A stretch of 24,485 nucleotides of DNA from CAZCZR01 sp964503455 (lineage in GTDB: Bacteria; Bacillota; Clostridia; UBA1381). The position numbers were made by a program, and so were the translations under genes. The notes under the pieces were generated by a model that worked only from the letters and a program-made list of their open reading frames with translations, did not search any database and was not told the origin of the DNA. Each line of letters begins with the position of its first letter. Position 1 is the first letter of the stretch. The stretch spans positions 1-24,485 of the forward strand of contig CAZCZR010000016.1 in the NCBI GenBank assembly GCA_964503455.1, in the 5' to 3' direction. This document shows positions 8,057 through 15,584 of this stretch, piece after piece.

Positions 8057-8085
8057 ATTGTATACTATTTCGCCGTTTGTGTCAA
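8057..8085 (-). promoter_or_regulatory. Sigma-A promoter of rny
   Basis: On the - strand: -35 TTGACA (8085-8080), 17-nt spacer, -10 TACAAT (8062-8057). It is the only strong - strand promoter upstream of rny. It faces away from the glgB promoter, ~145 bp distant. Confidence 0.8.
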
Positions 8086-8229
8086 GGGTTTTTTGTTAAA
8101 TAATTCAATAAAATCTTCATATAATAAAAACTGCATGGCAGCGACTGGCTTTTTTGTTAAAAATTAAATGCGTAAAATTGTTGAATGTGCCGAAAATAGT
8201 TTTAGAAGTCGGAAAAATTTTTGTAGTTA

Positions 8230-8258
8230 TTGACAAGAGAGGGTTGATATGCTATAAT
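8230..8258 (+). promoter_or_regulatory. Consensus sigma-A promoter of glgBCD
   Basis: TTGACA (8230-8235), a 17-nt spacer and TATAAT (8253-8258) form a perfect consensus promoter. The predicted start at about 8265 gives a ~125-nt leader before glgB. The AT-rich stretch 8086-8229 between the divergent promoters shows no gene. Confidence 0.88.
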
Positions 8259-8290
8259 AATATAGTAAATTAACGGACGAGTGTGCGCCC

Positions 8291-8368
8291 GTGAGCGATG
8301 TTATGTTCAAAGGTGTGCTTCAAGGCGCGATTTACGGATATGAAAATAAAATAATCAGACGGATATAA
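8291..8368 (+). CDS. Possible leader peptide ORF upstream of glgB (tentative)
   Basis: A 25-codon ORF (GTG start 8291, internal ATG 8303, TAA 8366-8368) lies wholly within the predicted glgB leader and ends 21 nt before the glgB ATG. The product would read VSDVMFKGVLQGAIYGYENK and then end in IIRRI. It has no clear Shine-Dalgarno, and the reading frame may be open by chance. It is listed because its position would suit a translated leader controlling glgB. Confidence 0.2.
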   Translation: MSDVMFKGVLQGAIYGYENKIIRRI

Positions 8369-8389
8369 AAGTCAGGAGAGGAGATAATA

Positions 8390-10402
8390 ATGGCGGAAAA
8401 TTCTAATGCGCCAAAGACGGACGCGTTCATGGGAATAACGGATTTTCAGACTTATCTGTTTAATACCGGAACCAATTACAAGGCTTATGAAATGCTCGGC
8501 GCGCATAAAATCAAGTATGGCGGCAAGGAAGGCTATCGCTTTGCCGTATGGGCGCCAAACGCGAAGCAGGTATGGCTGACCGGCGAGTTCAACGGCTGGA
8601 GCTATGAGGATGCCCCGCTTGAGAAGATCGGCGATACAGGTATATGGTGCGGCTTTTTTGAGGTCGGCGCCGGAATGATGTATAAATATGTTATTGACGG
8701 ATATGACGGACAGCTTCATTACAAGGCGGATCCCTATGCCTTTTCGGCGGAGCTGCGCCCCGGCACCGCGTCGGTAACAACGGAGCTTGGCGGCTACAAA
8801 TGGGGCGACAAGCGCTATATGACAAAGCGCGGAAAGAACGGTTTTTCAACGGACAGACCTATGCTTATATACGAGGTTCACGCGGGCTCGTGGAAGATTC
8901 ACCCGGACGGAAGCTTTTATAATTATGAAGAGCTTGCGGATGAGCTTGTCCCGTATATGCAGTCGATGAGCTACACGCACGTTGAGCTGATGCCGATAAT
9001 GGAGTATCCGTTCGACGGCTCGTGGGGATATCAGGTAACGGGTTACTTTGCCGCGACTTCGCGCTACGGAACGCCGCAGCAGCTTAAATATTTTATAGAT
9101 AAATGCCACAAGGCGGGCATAGCGGTCATCATGGACTGGGTGCCGGCGCATTTCCCGCGTGACGCCCACGGACTGAGAATGTTTGACGGAGCGCCCGAAT
9201 ATGAATATCCCGACCCGAAGATGGGCGAGCATAAGGACTGGGGTACCATGGTGTTCAACTACGGACTGCCGCAGGTAATATCGTTCCTTATGTCGAGCGC
9301 TTATTTCTGGGCAGAGGAATATCATCTTGACGGATTGAGAGTCGATGCGGTATCGTCTATGCTGTATCTTGATTATTCGAGAAACGACGGAGAGTGGATC
9401 CCGAACAAGTACGGCGGCAACGGCAATCTTGAGGCTATGGAGTTTTTGAGACGTCTAAACGTTACCATGAACACCGATTTTCCGGGATTTCTTATGATTG
9501 CCGAGGAAAGCACGGCATGGCCGCTTGTGACCGCGCCGCCCGAAAACGACGGCCTCGGCTTCAATTACAAGTGGAACATGGGCTGGATGAATGATATACT
9601 GCGCTATATCAGCATGGATCCTTTCTTCAGGAAGGACAATCATAATCTGCTTACGTTCCTTATGATGTACGCATATTCGGAGAATTATATACTGCCGTTC
9701 TCGCATGACGAGGTGGTTCACGGAAAGAAATCTCTCATAGACAAAAACTGGGGTACCTATGAGGAGAAGTTCAGCTCGTACAGGACGCTTTTGGGTTATT
9801 ATATGACAATGCCCGGAAAGAAGCTTATGTTCATGGGCGGCGAGATAGGACAATTCCTTGAATGGAGATACGACGATCAGATAGAATGGCAGCTGCTTGA
9901 CATTCCGGCGCATAAAAAACTGCATAAGTATATCAGCGATCTGAACGCGTTTTATGCCGAGAACAAGGCTTTATGGGAAAACGACACGAGCTGGGAAGGC
10001 TTCCGCTGGATAAACGAGTCCGACGCAGAGTCGTCGGTGATCTCGTACATGAGAAAGGGCAAAAAGAAAAACGATGTCCTTATCATAGCGGCGAACTTTA
10101 CGCCGGTTGAGCGCCCCGTCTATAAGCTGGGCGTAGAAACAGGCGGAGAATATGAAGTTGTGTTCCATTCAAACGCGCAGCGCTACGGCGGAACGAGAAG
10201 GATAGTAAAAAAGACCTATAAGGCAAAGAAGATGCAGTTTTCGGATATGGACTATACCATTGAGGTGGCGATAGACGCGGGTTCGTTCATGATTCTTAAA
10301 AAGAAGCCGAGAACAAAGAAGGCGGCTCCCAAGGCGGCGGATAAGCCCGGGACGGCGGCTGAGCCGAAAAGAGGCCCCGGCAGACCGAAAAAGGTCAAAT
10401 AA
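8390..10402 (+). CDS. glgB: 1,4-alpha-glucan branching enzyme with Lys-rich, AT-hook-like C-terminal tail
   Basis: GlgB transfers alpha-1,4 glucan segments to 6-OH positions, creating the alpha-1,6 branches of glycogen. A CBM48-type N-terminal domain (about 35-135, with FAVWAPNAKQVWLTGEFNGW) precedes the GH13 barrel. GH13 regions are intact: DWVPAH (249-254), GLRVDAVSS with nucleophile D319, AEEST with the acid/base Glu (372/373), and FSHDEVVHG with D440. The catalytic protein ends near residue 636 (MILKKK). A 34-residue tail follows, rich in Lys, Ala and Pro, and ends KRGPGRPKKVK, which resembles an AT-hook (GRP core flanked by basic residues). Such a tail is not part of ordinary GlgB. AGGAGAGGAG lies 6 nt before the ATG. 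It is first gene of glgB-glgC-glgD. Confidence 0.97.
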   Translation: MAENSNAPKTDAFMGITDFQTYLFNTGTNYKAYEMLGAHKIKYGGKEGYRFAVWAPNAKQVWLTGEFNGWSYEDAPLEKIGDTGIWCGFFEVGAGMMYKYVIDGYDGQLHYKADPYAFSAELRPGTASVTTELGGYKWGDKRYMTKRGKNGFSTDRPMLIYEVHAGSWKIHPDGSFYNYEELADELVPYMQSMSYTHVELMPIMEYPFDGSWGYQVTGYFAATSRYGTPQQLKYFIDKCHKAGIAVIMDWVPAHFPRDAHGLRMFDGAPEYEYPDPKMGEHKDWGTMVFNYGLPQVISFLMSSAYFWAEEYHLDGLRVDAVSSMLYLDYSRNDGEWIPNKYGGNGNLEAMEFLRRLNVTMNTDFPGFLMIAEESTAWPLVTAPPENDGLGFNYKWNMGWMNDILRYISMDPFFRKDNHNLLTFLMMYAYSENYILPFSHDEVVHGKKSLIDKNWGTYEEKFSSYRTLLGYYMTMPGKKLMFMGGEIGQFLEWRYDDQIEWQLLDIPAHKKLHKYISDLNAFYAENKALWENDTSWEGFRWINESDAESSVISYMRKGKKKNDVLIIAANFTPVERPVYKLGVETGGEYEVVFHSNAQRYGGTRRIVKKTYKAKKMQFSDMDYTIEVAIDAGSFMILKKKPRTKKAAPKAADKPGTAAEPKRGPGRPKKVK

Positions 10403-10478
10403 GGCGTTTTTGGGATAAGCGGAATATATATTAACAAAAAAACATTGCAAACAATATAGTTTTATAGGAGTTGAGATT

Positions 10479-11696
10479 ATGAAATCAAAAGAATGTGTGG
10501 CAATGATACTTGCCGGAGGTCAGGGCTCAAGACTGGGCGCGCTGACTAAAAATGTTGCAAAGCCGGCTGTGCCGTTCGGCGGAAAGTACAGAATAATCGA
10601 CTTTCCCCTGTCGAACTGCGTACATTCGGGAATAGACACCGTCGGCGTGCTGACTCAGTATCAGCCGCTGGAGCTGAACACCTACATAGGCAACGGCAAT
10701 CCGTGGGATCTTGACAGAAGCCACGGCGGCGCTTATGTGCTTCCGCCTTATCAGAGCATGGAGGCGGGCGAGTGGTACAAGGGCACAGCAAATGCCATTT
10801 ACCAGAACCTTCCGTTTTTGGAAAGGTTCAATCCCGAACACGTGGTAATACTTTCGGGCGACCATATTTATAAAATGCACTACGGCGAGATGCTGAAGGT
10901 GCATAAGAACGCGGACGCTGCCGTTACCATAGCCGTAATGCCCGTTCCGTGGGAGGAGGCAAGCCGCTTCGGTATAATGAACGTTGACGATCCCGATGCG
11001 GTTGCCGCGAATATAGTCGAGTTTGAGGAAAAGCCGAAGAAGCCGAAATCAAATCTGGCGTCCATGGGTATATATATATTTAAGTATGACGTGCTGAAGA
11101 AGTACCTTACCGATGACGAGAGAGATCCTAATTCCTCGAACGACTTCGGTAAAAACATCATACCCGCAATGCTTGCAAACGGCGAAAAGATGGTAAGCTG
11201 GAGATTTGAAGGCTACTGGAAAGACGTTGGAACGATTCAGTCGCTGTGGGAGGCGAACATGGATCTTATAGACAACCCGCCCAAATTTGATATTAATGAC
11301 AGAAAATGGAGCATTTATTCGAGGAACTTTGCTCTTGCTCCGCACTTTGTAGGCAAAGGCGCAAAGATAACATCCTCAACGGTAACGGAGGGGTGCGAGA
11401 TCTACGGCGCGGTGGATCATTCGGTTGTATTCGGCGGAGTAAGCATCGGAGAAGGCTGCGAGATCAAGGACTGCGTTATCATGCCGGGGGCTAAGATCGG
11501 CAAGAATGTTAAAATGGAAAAAGCGGTTATAGGCGCGGACGCCGTTATAAATGACGGCGCTGCCATAGGTATATTCGATGATCCCGACAACAAGTACGCG
11601 TCGCCCATGTGTACACACGGACTGGTGCTGGTGGCGGGCGGAGCCGAAATTCCCGAAAATGCGGGTATAGCGCGCGGATCCATGGTTCAGGCTTGA
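10479..11696 (+). CDS. glgC: Glucose-1-phosphate adenylyltransferase, catalytic subunit
   Basis: GlgC makes ADP-glucose from ATP and glucose-1-phosphate, the committed step of glycogen synthesis. The nucleotide loop AGGQGSRLGALTKNVAKPAV (12-31) is intact. So is the catalytic Asp in SGDHIYK (D128, equivalent to Escherichia D142). FEEKPKKPKSNLASMGIY and GYWKDVGTI form the sugar-phosphate site, and a left-handed beta-helix makes up the C-terminal third. Length is 405 aa, normal for the family. One oddity is H134, where most homologs have Asp (GDHIYKMDY). AGGAG lies 8 nt before the ATG, and the gene begins 76 nt after glgB. It is followed by its paralog glgD, with which it should form a mixed tetramer, as shown for other Firmicutes. 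Confidence 0.97.
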   Translation: MKSKECVAMILAGGQGSRLGALTKNVAKPAVPFGGKYRIIDFPLSNCVHSGIDTVGVLTQYQPLELNTYIGNGNPWDLDRSHGGAYVLPPYQSMEAGEWYKGTANAIYQNLPFLERFNPEHVVILSGDHIYKMHYGEMLKVHKNADAAVTIAVMPVPWEEASRFGIMNVDDPDAVAANIVEFEEKPKKPKSNLASMGIYIFKYDVLKKYLTDDERDPNSSNDFGKNIIPAMLANGEKMVSWRFEGYWKDVGTIQSLWEANMDLIDNPPKFDINDRKWSIYSRNFALAPHFVGKGAKITSSTVTEGCEIYGAVDHSVVFGGVSIGEGCEIKDCVIMPGAKIGKNVKMEKAVIGADAVINDGAAIGIFDDPDNKYASPMCTHGLVLVAGGAEIPENAGIARGSMVQA

Positions 11697-11725
11697 TTTG
11701 GATATATAAGGAGGAACAGAGAACA

Positions 11726-12841
11726 ATGAGAGATACAATGGGCATAATAATTGCCAATGAAACAAAAATACCGCCTATCACCGACATCCGAGCGGTTGCG
11801 GCGCTTCCTATAGCGGGCAGATACCGTCTTATCGACTTTATTCTGTCGAATATGGCAAATGCCGGAATTACCAATATAGGCGTTGCTACCGAATCGAAGT
11901 ACTCGTCGCTTATGGATCACATCAAGTCCGGCAAGCCGTGGGATCTTGACAGAAAAAATCAGGGACTCAACGTTCTGCCGCCAAATGCGGAGATCGGCCC
12001 TAAAGCGCTTATCAAGGGCAACATAGATATGCTTGCGGGCGCTTCGGACTTTATTCACAGAAGTCATCAGACATATGTTATACTGTCTTTGGGCAACTGC
12101 CTTTACAACATTGACTTTGAGAAGGTCGTAGAGGCTCATGTGGAAAACCAGAATGATATTACGGTAATATATAAAGACCTTGCGGGCGTTCCCGAATCGG
12201 AGCTTTCGCGTTACACAATGCTTGAGCTTGACGAGGATAAGAAGGTTACGGATATAGAGGTGCAGCCGTTCTATCCCAAGACAACGACTGCTTCGATGGG
12301 CGTGTATGTGCTTGAGAAGGCTCTGCTTGAAAGCATAGTTGACGAGTGCAATGCCCGCGGCGAGCATGACTTTATAAAGGACGCTCTCGTAAAGAAGCTG
12401 ACGGCCTTGAGAGTATACGGCTATGAGCATACAGGCTATATGGATTCGATCGACTCGATGAAGGCTTATTACAGAAACAACATGGCGTTCCTCGACGCTG
12501 ATGTAAGAAAAGAGCTGTTTGACCCGAAGAACCCGATCTATACAAAGACAAAGGATCAGTCGCCTACGCGTTACGGCGCGGACGCGGTTGTTGAAAACAG
12601 CTTTGTTTCCGACGGCTGCCTGATCGAAGGCATTGTCGAGAACTGTGTTCTGGCAAGAGGCGTTAGGATCGCAAAGGGCGCTGTGGTAAAGAACTCGATC
12701 ATTATGCAGGATTCCGTTATAGAGGAAAACGTGGAGCTTGACCATGTTGTATTTGACAAGGAGGTCTATATCACAAGAGGAAGAAAGCTTGTAGGACAGG
12801 AGAGCTATCCGTTGGCTATCGCAAAGGGAACAAAAATCTGA
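11726..12841 (+). CDS. glgD: GlgD, non-catalytic/regulatory ADP-glucose pyrophosphorylase subunit
   Basis: This 371-aa GlgC paralog lacks the ATP loop: the N-terminus is MGIIIANETKIPPITDIRAV instead of the GGxGxRL...KPAV form. It has LGNCLYNIDF where GlgC has GDHIYKMDY, so the catalytic Asp is Asn. RYRLIDFILSN, the FYPKTTTASMGVYV segment and the beta-helix C-terminus are kept. In characterised Firmicutes GlgD is nearly inactive alone but raises the activity of GlgC in a GlgCD complex. The start at 11726 uses AAGGAGG at 11708-11714; the longer upstream reading overlaps glgC and is rejected. It lies 29 nt after glgC, hence the same operon, and is followed by a strong terminator. Confidence 0.95.
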   Translation: MRDTMGIIIANETKIPPITDIRAVAALPIAGRYRLIDFILSNMANAGITNIGVATESKYSSLMDHIKSGKPWDLDRKNQGLNVLPPNAEIGPKALIKGNIDMLAGASDFIHRSHQTYVILSLGNCLYNIDFEKVVEAHVENQNDITVIYKDLAGVPESELSRYTMLELDEDKKVTDIEVQPFYPKTTTASMGVYVLEKALLESIVDECNARGEHDFIKDALVKKLTALRVYGYEHTGYMDSIDSMKAYYRNNMAFLDADVRKELFDPKNPIYTKTKDQSPTRYGADAVVENSFVSDGCLIEGIVENCVLARGVRIAKGAVVKNSIIMQDSVIEENVELDHVVFDKEVYITRGRKLVGQESYPLAIAKGTKI

Positions 12842-12899
12842 TAATGTACCGTGCCGAATACATACTGCTTTCGAGCAGAAGGTTTCAGTATGATTCCGT

Positions 12900-13009
12900 G
12901 CGCGTCCGCAAAGGGTTTGGACGCGCTGAAAAAGGCAGCGGTCATGAAAGAAAAAGATCACTGTTCGGCGGAGTCGTATTGTGCGGCTGCGCCGGACAGT
13001 GTTTTGTTT
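12900..13009 (+). terminator. Terminator region after glgD
   Basis: The 373-nt glgD-glgA gap holds no credible gene. The strongest structure is CACTGTTCGGCG (12959-12970)/CGCCGGACAGTG (12990-13001), 12 bp with one T-G wobble, followed by TTTTGTTT: a good intrinsic terminator. Upstream are GCGCGTCC/GGACGCGC (12900-12907/12919-12926) and a CTGCT-TTCG-AGCAG tetraloop hairpin (12865-12878). Together they should end the glgBCD transcript. Confidence 0.8.
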
Positions 13010-13092
13010 AAAAAAATGTTGTTATTTTATATAAAACAGAGATAAAAAAGCTTGAAAATCATAGTAAAAACCATGTTTTTTTCAATAATAAA

Positions 13093-13121
13093 TTGACAAA
13101 AGGCATTTTTTGGATTACTAT
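13093..13121 (+). promoter_or_regulatory. Sigma-A promoter of glgA
   Basis: TTGACA (13093-13098), 17-nt spacer, TACTAT (13116-13121). The start at about 13128 falls just before a 7-bp hairpin GAAGGCG/CGCCTTC (13134-13140/13149-13155), which would lie at the 5' end of the mRNA and could stabilise it. A second small CTTG-TGCG-CAAG hairpin (13168-13179) precedes the ribosome binding site. Confidence 0.78.
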
Positions 13122-13214
13122 ATATATTGTATGGAAGGCGGTTGGATACGCCTTCTGATAAAAGATGCTTGTGCGCAAGGTTTCCGAGCGCGAATATAAA
13201 GGAAGGAGCATAAC

Positions 13215-15299
13215 ATGAAAGTTTTATTTGCCACATCAGAGGCAGCGCCGTTTGCGAAGAGCGGCGGTCTGGGCGACGTTGCGGGTTCATTGCCTGCCGC
13301 GCTGCGTGAAAAGGGCGTGGATGCAAGAGTGATTCTTCCGCTCTACAAATCAATTCCCCAGCAGTATAAGGATCAGATGAAATACATCGATCACATCTAT
13401 ATAGATATTGCGTGGAGAAAGCAGTACTGCGGAATATTCGAGCTTGAATACAACGGCTGTATATATTATTTTATAGATAACAAGTTTTATTTCAACGGTG
13501 ACAAGCTGTATGACTATATCCACCTTGACTGCGAGAAGTTTATATTCTTCTCCAAGGCGGTGCTTTCGATACTGCCGACTATTGATTTCAGACCGGACGT
13601 CATCAACTGCAACGACTGGCAGACAGGTCCTGTGCCTGTATTCCTTGATACGTTCCAGGATAACCCGTTTTTCCGCGGAATAAAGACAGTGATGACTATT
13701 CACAACCTTCGTTTCCAGGGAAGATGGGATCTCAAGGGCATTAAGGACGCCATGGGTATCAGCGATTATTACTTTACTCCCGATAAGCTGGAGTATTACA
13801 AGGATGCGAACCTTTTAAAGGGCGGTATAGTCTATGCCAATAAGATCTCCACTGTCAGCAACACATACGCGCATGAGATCACAACGCCGGAATACGGCGA
13901 GGGTCTGGACAAACTGCTTGCGGCGCGTTCAAATGATCTCGTCGGTATCGTAAACGGTATCTCATATACGGACTGGAATCCGGAAACAGATCCGTTTATT
14001 TACAAGAATTACGGCAAGGATAACGTAAAAGAGGGCAAGCTCGAAAACAAGAGAGCTTTGCAGAAGGAGCTTGGTTTCCCGCAGGATGACACCAGAATGA
14101 TGATAGGTATTGTTTCGCGTCTGACCGATCAGAAGGGCTTCGACCTCGTTGCGTATTCGATAGAAAAGCTCTGCGACGGAGGCGCTCAGGTAGTAGTCCT
14201 CGGTACGGGAGATGAAAAGTACGAGAATCTTTTCCGCCACTACGACTGGAAGTACCCCGACAAATTCCGCGCGCTTATATACTTCTCAAACGAGATGTCG
14301 CATAAGATCTATGCCGCGGCCGATACTTTCCTTATGCCGTCGCGCTTTGAGCCGTGCGGTCTTTCGCAGCTTATCAGCTTGAGATACGGTACTCTCCCGA
14401 TAGTGCGCGAGACAGGCGGTCTTAAGGATACAGTCGTTCCCTACAACCAATACACCGGCGAGGGCAACGGATTCTCGTTCGCTAACTACAACGCCGATGA
14501 GATGATGAACATCGTATGGTATTCGATGGATATATTCTATAACAGCAGAGAAGCTTGGGACGGCATTGTCGATAACGCTATGAACGCAGACTTCTCGTGG
14601 GATGTATCGGCGGGAAGATATATTGAAATGTATCAGCAGCTTACCGGCATATATGATTTGCCGGAAAAGAAAGCCGAACCGGAAGCTGAAGAAGCTCCCG
14701 CCGCCGAAGAAGCGCCCGTTGTCAAAGAGGAAGCTCCTGCGGCTGAAAAGCAGGATTTTGCTGAGGTTATAAAGGCGCAGTCCGAAAAGAGCGATGAAGA
14801 ACTCGCCGACAGGATCAACAATCCGGTCAAAGATGTTCCGAACCCGTTCAGCGAGCCGGCAAAAGAGGAAGCAAAGCCCGCGAAGAAGAGTACTCGCAAG
14901 ACAGCCGCAAAGAAGCCGGCTGCCGAAAAGACGGAAGCTCCCGCGGAGGAGAAGCCGAAGCGCACGCGCAAAACAGCCGCAAAGAAGGTGGAGGAGCCGG
15001 CAACCGAGCCGGAAACAACGGTCAAGGCATCCGCAAAGAAAACGGCTGCCGAGCCGAAAACAACGGTCAAGACAGCCGCAAAGAAAACGGCTGCCGCAAA
15101 GACAGAAGCTCCTGCGGAGGAGAAGCCGAAGCGCACGCGCAAGACAACCGCAAAGAAAGCGGAGGAGCCGGCAACCGAGCCGGAAACAACGGTCAAGACA
15201 GCCGCAAAGAAAACGGCTGCCGAAAAGACGGAAGCTCCCGCAGAGGAGAAGCCGAAGCGTACCCGAAAGACAACCGCAAAGAAAACGGAAACTAACTAA
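13215..15299 (+). CDS. glgA: Glycogen synthase with ~210-residue repetitive Lys/Ala-rich C-terminal tail
   Basis: GlgA is the GT5 ADP-glucose:glucan glucosyltransferase. The catalytic part (1-480) is complete: AKSGGLGDV with K15, CNDWQTG (132-138), TIHN with H163, GIVSRLTDQKG (298-308) with R302 and K307, and SRFEPCGLSQL with E379, then GGLKDTV. Typical synthases end here (~480 aa); this one runs to 694. Residues 482-550 are acidic and Ala/Pro/Glu-rich with one less repetitive segment (DFAEVIKAQSEKSDEELADR). Residues 551-694 are basic, with KPKRTRKT at 580-587, 637-644 and 679-686, resembling histone H1 tails. The ribosome binding site GGAG is 6 nt before the ATG. glgA has its own promoter, so synthase level can be set apart from glgBCD. 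Confidence 0.97.
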   Translation: MKVLFATSEAAPFAKSGGLGDVAGSLPAALREKGVDARVILPLYKSIPQQYKDQMKYIDHIYIDIAWRKQYCGIFELEYNGCIYYFIDNKFYFNGDKLYDYIHLDCEKFIFFSKAVLSILPTIDFRPDVINCNDWQTGPVPVFLDTFQDNPFFRGIKTVMTIHNLRFQGRWDLKGIKDAMGISDYYFTPDKLEYYKDANLLKGGIVYANKISTVSNTYAHEITTPEYGEGLDKLLAARSNDLVGIVNGISYTDWNPETDPFIYKNYGKDNVKEGKLENKRALQKELGFPQDDTRMMIGIVSRLTDQKGFDLVAYSIEKLCDGGAQVVVLGTGDEKYENLFRHYDWKYPDKFRALIYFSNEMSHKIYAAADTFLMPSRFEPCGLSQLISLRYGTLPIVRETGGLKDTVVPYNQYTGEGNGFSFANYNADEMMNIVWYSMDIFYNSREAWDGIVDNAMNADFSWDVSAGRYIEMYQQLTGIYDLPEKKAEPEAEEAPAAEEAPVVKEEAPAAEKQDFAEVIKAQSEKSDEELADRINNPVKDVPNPFSEPAKEEAKPAKKSTRKTAAKKPAAEKTEAPAEEKPKRTRKTAAKKVEEPATEPETTVKASAKKTAAEPKTTVKTAAKKTAAAKTEAPAEEKPKRTRKTTAKKAEEPATEPETTVKTAAKKTAAEKTEAPAEEKPKRTRKTTAKKTETN
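14925..15296 (+). repeat. In-frame tandem repeats encoding the GlgA basic tail
   Basis: Unit A (14925-15050, 126 bp, 42 codons) is followed by a 45-bp duplication of the unit's end (15051-15095), then unit B (15096-15221, 126 bp, about nine differences from A) and partial unit C (15222-15296, 75 bp). All lengths are multiples of three, so gain or loss of units would keep the frame. The encoded motif runs TEAPAEEKPKRTRKT, AAKK, EEPATEPETTVK, AAKKTAA. Confidence 0.92.
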
Positions 15300-15405
15300 A
15301 TAGCATCGTCCGCAAGGGTATCAAAAACGCGGCGAACGACATAATATAATGTAAAACGGGACCGTTATCCCGAATAATAAATTGCATAAGAACAAGGCGT
15401 CAGGC

Positions 15406-15444
15406 GCTGTTTAAATAACCTTGAAAACTGTGATCCCAAACAGC
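15406..15444 (+). repeat. Partial copy of the GCTGTTTAAA palindrome in the glgA-glgP gap
   Basis: GCTGTTTAAAT (15406-15416) and AAACAGC (15438-15444) form a 7-bp stem with a 25-nt loop. The left arm shares 12 bases (GCTGTTTAAATA) with the element at 3749-3784. There is no U-run, so it is not a convincing terminator. The rest of the 285-nt gap holds a small CGGGA/TCCCG hairpin (15357-15372) and a GTGCGCAC palindrome near 15509-15516. Confidence 0.5.
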
Positions 15445-15454
15445 ACGGTAGAGC

Positions 15455-15484
15455 TTGATGCTTTGTTCATTATGTAAGTATATA
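15455..15484 (+). promoter_or_regulatory. Possible promoter of glgP
   Basis: TTGATG (15455-15460), an 18-nt spacer and TATATA (15479-15484) give a modest match. No strong terminator separates glgA from this point, so glgP may be read both from glgA and from here. Confidence 0.3.
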
Positions 15485-15584
15485 CAAACAAGATCATCGA
15501 CAGAAATCGTGCGCACGTATATACCGAGTGCGCGGCGGTGAATTATATACAATATGACAGAACGATAGAAAGGAAAACAGAATT

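Noticed and set aside
11609..11725. Longer glgD reading beginning inside glgC
   Set aside because: The extra 39 residues overlap glgC in another frame. AAGGAGG points to the ATG at 11726.
11687..12961. 424-codon - strand ORF opposite glgD
   Set aside because: It is fully antisense to a well-identified gene, has no ribosome binding site or recognisable domain, and its length follows from codon use of glgD.
12851..13045. 64-codon + strand ORF in the glgD-glgA gap
   Set aside because: It runs through the two hairpins and the terminator, has no ribosome binding site, and its product shows no recognisable feature.
14633..15196. Ser/Ala/Phe-rich - strand ORF opposite the GlgA tail
   Set aside because: It is antisense to the repeat region. 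Its apparent hydrophobic repeats mirror the Lys/Ala codons.
14925..15296. Repeat array as a CRISPR or integron-like element
   Set aside because: Units are contiguous, have no spacers, are multiples of three and are continuously translated in frame.
14794..15303. Arg/Lys/Gln-rich + strand ORF in a second frame of the GlgA tail
   Set aside because: It is a frame-shifted reading of the low-complexity tandem repeats. There is no ribosome binding site, and the GlgA frame continues unbroken from the catalytic domain.
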